NCBI GenBank assembly: GCA_001314715.1
Contig: LJSV01000009.1
Span: 104,272-154,110, forward strand
DNA length: 49,839 nt
Direction of reading: 5' to 3'
Source: Rhodobacteraceae bacterium HLUCCA12
Lineage (GTDB): Bacteria; Pseudomonadota; Alphaproteobacteria; Rhodobacterales; Rhodobacteraceae
The position numbers and the translations under genes were made by a program. The notes under the pieces were generated by a model that saw only the letters and a list, made by a program, of their open reading frames with translations, did no database searches and was not told the DNA's origin. Shown in pieces: positions 24,373 through 32,887 of this stretch (position 1 is its first letter; the number at the start of each line of letters is the position of its first letter).

Positions 24373-25848
24373 ATGGTAACGATCCGGCTGCACAATTCGA
24401 AAACGCGCAAGAAGGAAGACTTCGCGCCGATCGATCCAGAGAATGTGCGCATGTATGTTTGCGGCCCCACGGTCTATGACCGCGCGCATCTGGGCAATGC
24501 GCGGCCGGTGGTGGTGTTCGACGTGCTGTTCCGGCTACTGCGCCATGTCTATGGCGCCGATCACGTGACCTATGTGCGCAACTTCACCGACGTTGACGAC
24601 AAGATCAATGCCCGCGCCCGCGAGATGCAGGCCGCGGGCGATGCGCGCGATCTCAACACGATCATCCGGGCGCTGACGGATGAAACGATTGACTGGTTTC
24701 ATCAGGACATGGATGCGCTGGGTGCCGCGCGTCCCACCCGTGAGCCGCGCGCGACCGAATACATCGGCCAGATGATCGCCATGATCGGCACCCTGATCGA
24801 CCGGGGATGTGCATATGTCGAACAGGGCCATGTGCTGTTCGACGTGCACAGCTATCGCGAGTACGGCGCGCTGTCGGGCCGGTCGCTGGAGGACATGATC
24901 GCGGGCGCGCGGGTCGAGACCGCGCCCTACAAGCGCGATCCGATGGATTTCGTTCTGTGGAAACCGTCATCCGGGGACGAGCCGGGTTGGCCGTCGCCAT
25001 GGGGGCGGGGGCGGCCGGGCTGGCATATCGAATGTTCGGCCATGGCGGATGAATTGCTGGGGGCGGAGTTCGACATTCACGGCGGCGGGCTGGATTTGCA
25101 ATTCCCCCACCACGAGAACGAGATCGCGCAAAGCTGCTGCGCCCACCCGGACGCCGGGTTCGCGCGGTACTGGATGCACAACGAGATGGTGCAGGTCGAG
25201 GGCAAGAAGATGTCCAAGAGCCTGGGCAATTTCTTCACGGTGCGGGATTTGCTGGAGCAGGGTTGGCCGGGCGAGGTGATCCGGTTCGTGATGCTGTCAA
25301 CGCATTATCGGAAGCCGATGGACTGGACGGAGGAAAAGGCCAAACAAGCCGAAATAATCCTCCGCAAATGGTTTGATCATCTAAAGAATTCACACTTGGA
25401 TTTGTCTGTTGATAGTTTGACTCGATATACGATGGAGCCGTGCGTCGTTCCTGACCAAATGATTATTAGAGCATTGGCAGACGATCTGAATACCGCAGCG
25501 GCCATAAGTCGCCTTCACGAGTTGGCTAAACGAAATGATTATGAAAGCATAAATGCATTCCTAGGCTCTATGGTCTTGCTCGGATTGATTGGTCCGAAGA
25601 CTGAAATAGATTTGTTGTCGCTATCGGGCGTAGGCTGGCTTGGAACATATGATCCGCAGCTAGAGAAGAAGGTTGTGCGCCTGTTATTTGATCGGCAGGA
25701 CGCTCGAAAGCGAAAGGACTTCAGCCGCGCCGACGAAATTCGCGACGCACTTCTGAGCGCTGGAATTGTCATAGAAGACAGGCCAGATGGGCCGGAGTGG
25801 CACGTGGGGCCAAACTTTGACCCCGCCAAGCTGGAGGGTCTGGAATGA
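24373..25848 (+). CDS. cysS: cysteine--tRNA ligase
   Basis: A 491-residue class I synthetase charging tRNA-Cys. The N-terminal catalytic part has [10 protein letters not shown] (zinc ligand Cys), the HIGH-type motif HLGNARP, zinc ligands in HIECSAM and FPHHENE, and [10 protein letters not shown] helical DALR-like C-terminal region follows. GGAGG lies seven bases before the ATG. The gene is a compositional mosaic. Up to about 25340 it has host-like high GC. From there to about 25700 it falls to the low-to-mid 40s percent GC with AT-rich codons, then recovers by the stop. The frame stays open and the end ([17 protein letters not shown]) is normal for the family, so the enzyme is probably functional. 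Confidence 0.95.
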   Translation: MVTIRLHNSKTRKKEDFAPIDPENVRMYVCGPTVYDRAHLGNARPVVVFDVLFRLLRHVYGADHVTYVRNFTDVDDKINARAREMQAAGDARDLNTIIRALTDETIDWFHQDMDALGAARPTREPRATEYIGQMIAMIGTLIDRGCAYVEQGHVLFDVHSYREYGALSGRSLEDMIAGARVETAPYKRDPMDFVLWKPSSGDEPGWPSPWGRGRPGWHIECSAMADELLGAEFDIHGGGLDLQFPHHENEIAQSCCAHPDAGFARYWMHNEMVQVEGKKMSKSLGNFFTVRDLLEQGWPGEVIRFVMLSTHYRKPMDWTEEKAKQAEIILRKWFDHLKNSHLDLSVDSLTRYTMEPCVVPDQMIIRALADDLNTAAAISRLHELAKRNDYESINAFLGSMVLLGLIGPKTEIDLLSLSGVGWLGTYDPQLEKKVVRLLFDRQDARKRKDFSRADEIRDALLSAGIVIEDRPDGPEWHVGPNFDPAKLEGLE

Positions 25849-25894
25849 GGCGCGCGGATCACCGTCTGTCGTCGCCCGGTGCGCGCAGCGGACC

Positions 25895-25957
25895 GGGCAG
25901 CGCCCGCCCCGCCCCCCAGGCGGGCGCTTCTCGCCCACCTCGGGGCAGGCGCTGCCC
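25895..25957 (+). promoter_or_regulatory. overlapping alternative hairpins between cysS and cimA
   Basis: Hairpin 1 pairs GCGCCCGCC (25900-25908) with GGCGGGCGC (25919-25927). Hairpin 2 pairs GGGCAGCGCC (25895-25904) with GGCGCTGCCC (25948-25957). They share 25900-25904 and exclude each other. Neither is followed by a clear T run. It may be a terminator, a dispersed palindrome or an RNA switch. Confidence 0.45.
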
Positions 25958-26001
25958 TCTGACAGTTGCTGTATCAGCGCAAACTCTCAAGGGCCAACGC
26001 C

Positions 26002-27621
26002 ATGCGTGAACGCCTCTATCTCTACGACACCACGCTGCGCGACGGGCAGCAGACGCAGGGTGTGCAGTTCTCGACCGGCGACAAGCTGGCGATCGCGCAG
26101 GCGCTGGACGATCTTGGCATCGACTATATCGAAGGGGGTTGGCCCGGTGCCAACCCGACCGACAGCGACTTCTTTACCGAGGCGCCAGAGACCCGCGCGC
26201 GCATGACTGCCTTTGGCATGACCAAGCGGGCCGGGCGCTCGGCTGCCAATGACGATGTTCTGGGCGCCGTGGTCAACGCGGGCACGCAGACCGTGTGCCT
26301 GGTTGGCAAGACGCATGATTTTCACGTCACCGCCGCGCTGGGCATCACGCTGGACGAAAACCTTGAGAACATCCGCGCCTCGGTCGCGCATCTGGTCGGG
26401 CTGGGGCGCGAGGCGCTTTTCGATGCCGAGCATTTCTTTGACGGCTACAAGGCCAACCCCGGCTATGCGCTGGATTGCCTGCACGCCGCACTGGAGGCCG
26501 GGGCGCGCTGGGTGGTCCTGTGCGACACCAACGGCGGCACCCTGCCGGCCGAGGTCGGGCGCATCACCCGCGACGTGATCGCGGCGGGCGTGCCGGGGGA
26601 CCGGCTGGGCATCCATTGCCATGACGATACCGGCAACGCGGTGGCGGGGTCGCTGGCGGCGGTGGATGCGGGCGCGCGGCAGGTACAAGGCACGCTTAAC
26701 GGTTTGGGTGAACGGTGCGGCAACGCCAATCTGACCACGCTGATCCCGACGCTGTTGCTGAAAGAGCCCTATGCCAGCGGGTTCGACACGGGCATCACCA
26801 CCGGGGCGCTTGCGGGGCTCGTCAAGATATCGCGCCGGCTTGATGACATCCTCAACCGGGTGCCCTTGCGCAGCGCACCCTATGTCGGTGCCTCGGCCTT
26901 TGCGCACAAGGCCGGGCTACATGCCAGCGCGATCCTGAAAGACCCCTCGACCTATGAACATATCGACCCGGCGCTGGTGGGAAACACCCGCGTCATCCCG
27001 ATGTCGAACCAGGCCGGGCAATCGAACCTGCGCGCGCGGCTGGCGGCGGCCGGGATCGAGGTCGCGCCGGGTGATCCGCGCCTGAGCCGCATCCTTGAGC
27101 AGGTGAAGCAGCGCGAGGACCAGGGCTATGCCTATGACGGGGCGCAGGCCTCGTTCGAGTTGCTGGCAAGGGCCGAGCTGGGCCTGTTGCCCGACTATTT
27201 CGAAGTGAAGCGCTATCGCGTCACGGTCGAGCGGCGCAAGAACAAGTACGACCGTATGATCAGCCTGTCCGAGGCCGTGGTGGTGGTGAAAATCGGCAAC
27301 CGGAAGATGCTGTCGGTGTCCGAAAGCATGGATGAAACCGGGTCCGACCGTGGCCCGGTCAATGCGCTGGCCAAGGCGCTGGCCAAGGACCTGGGGCCGT
27401 ATCAGGGCGTGATCGACGACATGAAGCTGGTCGATTACAAGGTGCGCATCACCCAGGGCGGCACCGAGGCGGTGACCCGTGTCATCATCGACAGCGAGGA
27501 CAGCGCGGGGCGGCGCTGGTCGGCAGTGGGCGTATCGCCCAACCTGGTCGATGCCTCGTTCGAGGCGCTGCGCGAGGCGATGGTGTGGAAGCTCTTGCGC
27601 GACGAGGTCGAACCCGTCTGA
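26002..27621 (+). CDS. cimA: (R)-citramalate synthase
   Basis: A 539-residue enzyme of the DRE-TIM family condensing pyruvate and acetyl-CoA to citramalate, the threonine-independent entry to isoleucine. The N-terminal TIM barrel starts LYDTTLRDGQQTQGVQFS and has GGWPGANPTD, the HCHDDTGNAVA metal-site motif and NGLGERCGN. The C-terminal third (about 390-535) is the LeuA-type regulatory domain. The GGWPG segment, length and TIM-barrel signature favour citramalate synthase over isopropylmalate or homocitrate synthase. The start at 26002 matches the family N-terminus. The alpha/beta hydrolase gene follows 10 bases later. Confidence 0.9.
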   Translation: MRERLYLYDTTLRDGQQTQGVQFSTGDKLAIAQALDDLGIDYIEGGWPGANPTDSDFFTEAPETRARMTAFGMTKRAGRSAANDDVLGAVVNAGTQTVCLVGKTHDFHVTAALGITLDENLENIRASVAHLVGLGREALFDAEHFFDGYKANPGYALDCLHAALEAGARWVVLCDTNGGTLPAEVGRITRDVIAAGVPGDRLGIHCHDDTGNAVAGSLAAVDAGARQVQGTLNGLGERCGNANLTTLIPTLLLKEPYASGFDTGITTGALAGLVKISRRLDDILNRVPLRSAPYVGASAFAHKAGLHASAILKDPSTYEHIDPALVGNTRVIPMSNQAGQSNLRARLAAAGIEVAPGDPRLSRILEQVKQREDQGYAYDGAQASFELLARAELGLLPDYFEVKRYRVTVERRKNKYDRMISLSEAVVVVKIGNRKMLSVSESMDETGSDRGPVNALAKALAKDLGPYQGVIDDMKLVDYKVRITQGGTEAVTRVIIDSEDSAGRRWSAVGVSPNLVDASFEALREAMVWKLLRDEVEPV

Positions 27622-27631
27622 AAGGTGCGGC

Positions 27632-28642
27632 ATGAAGGTGGCGGTCAGGATCTTGCTCTCGGTATTCGCCGGCTTGCTGGGCACGCTGGCCGTGGCGCTG
27701 GGCCTGATCGCCAGCGACCGGCCCGTTGCCGACCCGCGCGCCGCATCAGGTGAGGGTCTGGCGTTCGCGGGGGTTCTGGCCGACGGCCCCACCGACATCC
27801 CGCTTGCGCCGCCGCACAGGGCAGTGATGGGCGACGGCACCGAACTGGGCTATCGCCGCTGGGACAGCGACGATGCCGGGGCGCCGCTTGTGGTGGCGCT
27901 GCATGGCTCGGGCTGGCACGGCGCGCAATTCGCCGCACTTGGCCCGGCGCTGGCACAGGCGGGCGCGGCTGATGTCGTTGCGCCCGATCTGCGCGGGCAC
28001 GGGCTGGACCCGGTCCGGCGCGGCGATATCGATCATGTCGCCCAGCTTGAGGACGATCTGGCGGACCTGATCGACCAGGTCCGGGCGCCGGGGCAAAGGG
28101 TGGTGATGCTGGGGCATTCCTCGGGCGGGGGGCTGGTGATGCGATTCGCCGGGGGGCGCCACGGCGACCGGCTCGACGCGGCGATCCTGCTGGCGCCATA
28201 CCTGCAACACGACGCGCCGACGGCGCGCGATACATCGGGCGGCTGGACGCGGGTTCTGACACGGCGGATCATCGGCCTGACGATGCTGAACGCGATCGGG
28301 CTGACCCAACTGAACCACCTCACGGCGCTTCAGTTCCGCTTTCCCGATGCGGTGCTGGACGGCCCCTGGGCCGAAACCGTCACGCGGGCCTATTCCTACC
28401 GGATGATGACCGGGTTCAACCCGCGCCGCGACTGGGGCGCCGATGTCGCGGCGCTGCCCGATTTCCTGCTGGTCGCGGGCGCCGAGGACGAGGCCTTTGT
28501 GGCGCAGGCCTATGAACCCGCCCTGTCGGCCCATTCGACGCGGGGGCAGTATCGCCTGCTGCCGGGGGTCGGCCATCTGGACGCTGTCGATGACGAGGGG
28601 ACACGCGCTGCCATCGCCGCGTTCCTGGCGGCGCGGCCATGA
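27632..28642 (+). CDS. alpha/beta hydrolase with N-terminal membrane anchor
   Basis: A 336-residue hydrolase with a hydrophobic N-terminal helix (about 5-26) serving as signal or anchor, so the domain is probably periplasmic. The oxyanion region is VALHGSGW, the nucleophile Ser is in LGHSSGGG, the acid is near GAEDEAF and the His in GVGHLD near the end. It recalls lysophospholipase-type serine hydrolases, but the substrate is unknown. It lies 10 bases after cimA and its stop overlaps the next start (ATGA), so cimA, this gene and the squalene-synthase-like gene form one unit. Confidence 0.82.
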   Translation: MKVAVRILLSVFAGLLGTLAVALGLIASDRPVADPRAASGEGLAFAGVLADGPTDIPLAPPHRAVMGDGTELGYRRWDSDDAGAPLVVALHGSGWHGAQFAALGPALAQAGAADVVAPDLRGHGLDPVRRGDIDHVAQLEDDLADLIDQVRAPGQRVVMLGHSSGGGLVMRFAGGRHGDRLDAAILLAPYLQHDAPTARDTSGGWTRVLTRRIIGLTMLNAIGLTQLNHLTALQFRFPDAVLDGPWAETVTRAYSYRMMTGFNPRRDWGADVAALPDFLLVAGAEDEAFVAQAYEPALSAHSTRGQYRLLPGVGHLDAVDDEGTRAAIAAFLAARP

Positions 28643-29406
28643 CCGGGGTCGAGGCCTGCGCATCCCTGGTCGAACGGGGCGATCCCGACCGGTTCCTGGC
28701 CACGATGGCGGCGCCGCCCGAGGCGCGCGGCCCGCTGTTCGTGTTGCAGGCGTTCAACCTGGAGGTGGCGCGCGCACCCTGGGTGACAAGCGAGGCCCTG
28801 ATCGCGCGGATGCGGTTGCAGTTCTGGCGCGACGTGGTCGAACAGGCGGGCCACGAGACCCCGCCCGCCCACGAGGTCGCCGGGCCGCTGGCGTCCCTGA
28901 TCGCGGAACGCGCGCTGCCGCGTGCGCCGCTTCTGGGGCTGATCGACGCCCGCGAACTGGATCTTGAGCGGGCGCCATTCGCCGACGATGGGGCGCTTTG
29001 GTCGTATCTGGACGCGACCGCGGGGGCCCTGATGGTCGCCTCGACCCGCGCGCTGGGCGGCGGGGACGATGCGGTGGCGCGCGAGTTCGGGGCCGCGCAG
29101 GGGCTGGCCAACTACCTCTTGGCCGTGCCGGCGCTGGAAGCGGCGGGCCGGTTGCCGCTGCCCGACGGCCGGGCCGAAGCCGTTGCGGTGCTAGCCCGCG
29201 AGGGCCTGGACCGGCTGACCCGTGGCCGTCGCGGGCGCGGCCGGATCGCACCCGCGGCGCGGCCGGCCTTGCTGGCGGCCTGGCGGGCAGGCGTAATCCT
29301 GAAACAGGCCTTGCAAGCGCCGCATCGGGTCAAGGCCGGTGCCCTGGAACAATCGGAATTTGGGCGCCGCGGCAGCCTGCTGTGGCGCGCGCTGAGAGGG
29401 ATTTGA
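28639..29406 (+). CDS. squalene/phytoene synthase-like protein (NDUFAF6-like)
   Basis: A 255-residue protein with the all-helical squalene/phytoene synthase fold. The catalytic Asp-rich motifs of true prenyl synthases are replaced: the first region reads RMRLQFWRDVVEQ, and the second (AAQGLANYLLAVPAL) lacks the DxxxD pair. This places it with the non-enzymatic branch that includes mitochondrial NDUFAF6, a complex I assembly factor common in alphaproteobacteria. A carotenoid or hopanoid role is therefore not assumed. It overlaps the hydrolase gene by four bases and is followed by a strong 19-bp hairpin. Confidence 0.75.
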   Translation: MTGVEACASLVERGDPDRFLATMAAPPEARGPLFVLQAFNLEVARAPWVTSEALIARMRLQFWRDVVEQAGHETPPAHEVAGPLASLIAERALPRAPLLGLIDARELDLERAPFADDGALWSYLDATAGALMVASTRALGGGDDAVAREFGAAQGLANYLLAVPALEAAGRLPLPDGRAEAVAVLAREGLDRLTRGRRGRGRIAPAARPALLAAWRAGVILKQALQAPHRVKAGALEQSEFGRRGSLLWRALRGI

Positions 29407-29415
29407 CGGGGGTGG

Positions 29416-29456
29416 CCGGGGGTGGCGGGGCCGATCTTCGGCCCCGCCACCCCCGG
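29416..29456. terminator. perfect 19-bp hairpin between convergent genes
   Basis: CCGGGGGTGGCGGGGCCGA (29416-29434) and its exact reverse complement (29438-29456) with a three-base loop. It starts ten bases after the squalene-synthase-like stop and lies downstream of guaA on the other strand. No T run follows on either side. Confidence 0.6.
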
Positions 29457-29540
29457 CCCGGCTTTGCGCGCCTGCGGCGCGCGGCGCCGAACAAGACCGT
29501 TCGAATCAGACGGGCCGTGCGCCCGATCCTTCGGTCGCTT

Positions 29541-29561
29541 GCGTATTTGGGGCAAGATGAA
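29541..29561 (+). repeat. partial intergenic repeat, copy C
   Basis: GCGTATTTGGGGCAAGATGA, matching the terminal motif of copies A and B. It too is preceded by two hairpins: the 19-bp one above and GCGCGC-CTGCG-GCGCGC near 29466-29482. It abuts the guaA stop codon. Confidence 0.6.
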
Positions 29562-29565
29562 CGGA

Positions 29566-31146
<1,581 letters not shown>

Positions 31147-31152
31147 GGCCGC

Positions 31153-31181
31153 GCAATACGGCTTTCGCGAGGCCATCGCAA
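31153..31181 (-). promoter_or_regulatory. putative guaA promoter (leaderless)
   Basis: On the minus strand TTGCGA (31181-31176), 17 bases, TATTGC (31158-31153), then six bases to the ATG at 31146. There is no ribosome site between them. Confidence 0.5.
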
Positions 31182-31291
31182 GAGCATTGGCAGGGCTGCG
31201 GATGTCGGTTTTCGGCCTGAGATGACGCAATCGCGGCATGACGGACGCGGGAAAGGGACTAAACGGGGGGCAGCATAGCAGGGGGCCGAAA

Positions 31292-32836
31292 ATGAGCGAA
31301 GCAAGGGCAGAACGGCGGGCACGCGGCGGCGGTGGCGCCGCGCGGCGGGCGGCGCGCACGGCCGTCAGCCTGGAGACCGCGCGTTTCATCGAGCGCAACA
31401 TCCCCAATCTGGAGATCCTCGACGACGAGGCGCTTGCGATCATCGAATGGAATGCCGAAACGGTGCTGGAGGAGATCGGCGTCAATTTCGTCGAGAATCC
31501 CGCCGCGCTGGAGCTTTGGCGCGCGGCCGGTGCCGATGTTCAGGGCGAGCGGGTGCGCATCCCGCGCGGCCTGGCGCGCCAGCTTTGCGCCACCGCGCCC
31601 GCGCGCTTTACCCAGCATGCGCGCAACCCCGAACGCAATGTCGAGATCGGCGGCAAGTCGCTGGTTCTGGCGCCGGTCTATGGCCCGCCCTTCGTGCGCG
31701 ATCTGACGCGCGGCCGGCGTTACGCGACGCTGGAAGATTTTCGCAATTTCGTGAAGCTGGGCTACATGTCCAAATGGCTGCACCATTCGGGCGGCACGGT
31801 TTGCGAACCCACCGACGTCGCCGTGAACAAGCGCCACCTCGACATGCTGCTGGCGCATATGACGCTGAGTGACAAGCCCTATATGGGGTCGGTCACCGAA
31901 CCCGTGCGCGCCGAGGATTCGGTCAAGATGTCCGAGATCCTGTTCGGGGCCGATTTCGTGGCGCAGAACACGGTGATGACATCGCTGATCAACATCAACT
32001 CGCCGCTGACTTTCGATGCGACGATGATGGGCGCGCTGGAGGTGTATGCCCGCGCCGGGCAGGCCAGCATCATCTCGCCCTTCATCGTCGGCGGTGCCAT
32101 GGCCCCGGTGACGGTGGCGGGCACGCTGACGCAGGTTCTGGCCGAGGTGCTGGCCGGGGTCGCCTACAGCCAGATGATCCGGCCGGGGGCGCCGGTGATC
32201 ATGGGCGCGTTCGTGACCTCGATCGACATGAATTCGGGCGCGCCGACCTTTGGAACGCCGGAAGCCGCCCATATCACCTATGGCGCCGGGCAACTGGCGC
32301 GGCGGCTGGGGCTGCCGTATCGCTCGGGCGGATCGTTCTGCGGGTCGAAACTGCCCGATGCACAGGCCGCCTATGAGACCGCCAACAGCCTGAACATGGC
32401 CCTGCTGGCGGGCGTCAACTTCATGCTGCACGCCTGTGGCTGGCTGGAGGGCGGGCTGGTCGCCAGCTATGAGAAATTCGTGCTCGATGCCGATCAGCTG
32501 GGCACCCTGCACCACCTGGCAAAGGGCGTGTCGATGGATGAGAACGGCCAGGCGATGGATGCGCTGCGCGAGGTGGGGCCGGGTGGCCATTTCCTGGGCT
32601 GCGCCCATACGCAGGCGAATTTCAAATCGGCTTTCTGGCGCTCGGATGTGCTGGACTACAAGCCGTTCGAGACCTGGGAAGAAGAGGGCGCGCGCGATTC
32701 CGCGACGCTGGGGGCCGCGCGCGTCGAAAAGCAGTTGCGTGACTATCAGGCACCGGCGCTGGACCCGGCGATCGCCGAGGCCCTGACGGCCTATGTCGAG
32801 CAGCGCAAGGCCTCGGAGCCCGACGCCTTCGGCTGA
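31292..32836 (+). CDS. trimethylamine methyltransferase (MttB) family protein, non-pyrrolysine type
   Basis: A 514-residue TIM-barrel methyltransferase of the MttB superfamily. The frame is uninterrupted with no internal amber codon, so it belongs to the branch without pyrrolysine. Known members of that branch demethylate quaternary amines such as glycine betaine and pass the methyl group to a corrinoid protein. After a basic N-terminus come the family segments [46 protein letters not shown] and [12 protein letters not shown]. No corrinoid protein, activase or betaine permease gene lies nearby, so the partner is unknown. GGGGG precedes the chosen ATG. It is divergent from guaA and convergent with pepN. 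Confidence 0.88.
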   Translation: MSEARAERRARGGGGAARRAARTAVSLETARFIERNIPNLEILDDEALAIIEWNAETVLEEIGVNFVENPAALELWRAAGADVQGERVRIPRGLARQLCATAPARFTQHARNPERNVEIGGKSLVLAPVYGPPFVRDLTRGRRYATLEDFRNFVKLGYMSKWLHHSGGTVCEPTDVAVNKRHLDMLLAHMTLSDKPYMGSVTEPVRAEDSVKMSEILFGADFVAQNTVMTSLININSPLTFDATMMGALEVYARAGQASIISPFIVGGAMAPVTVAGTLTQVLAEVLAGVAYSQMIRPGAPVIMGAFVTSIDMNSGAPTFGTPEAAHITYGAGQLARRLGLPYRSGGSFCGSKLPDAQAAYETANSLNMALLAGVNFMLHACGWLEGGLVASYEKFVLDADQLGTLHHLAKGVSMDENGQAMDALREVGPGGHFLGCAHTQANFKSAFWRSDVLDYKPFETWEEEGARDSATLGAARVEKQLRDYQAPALDPAIAEALTAYVEQRKASEPDAFG

Positions 32837-32887
32837 GCGGGCAAGGCCGGGGGCGGCGTGCCACCGGCCATCGCCTTTCCGGCCGGT

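Noticed and set aside
25845-26008. A 54-codon frame overlapping the cysS stop by ATGA.
   Set aside because: The product is a Pro/Ala/Arg low-complexity string produced by the palindromes and it runs through the cimA start; it looks like a by-product of the hairpins.
31292-32836. Possible pyrrolysine-containing MttB.
   Set aside because: The frame has no internal amber codon over the full family length, so it is the non-pyrrolysine type.
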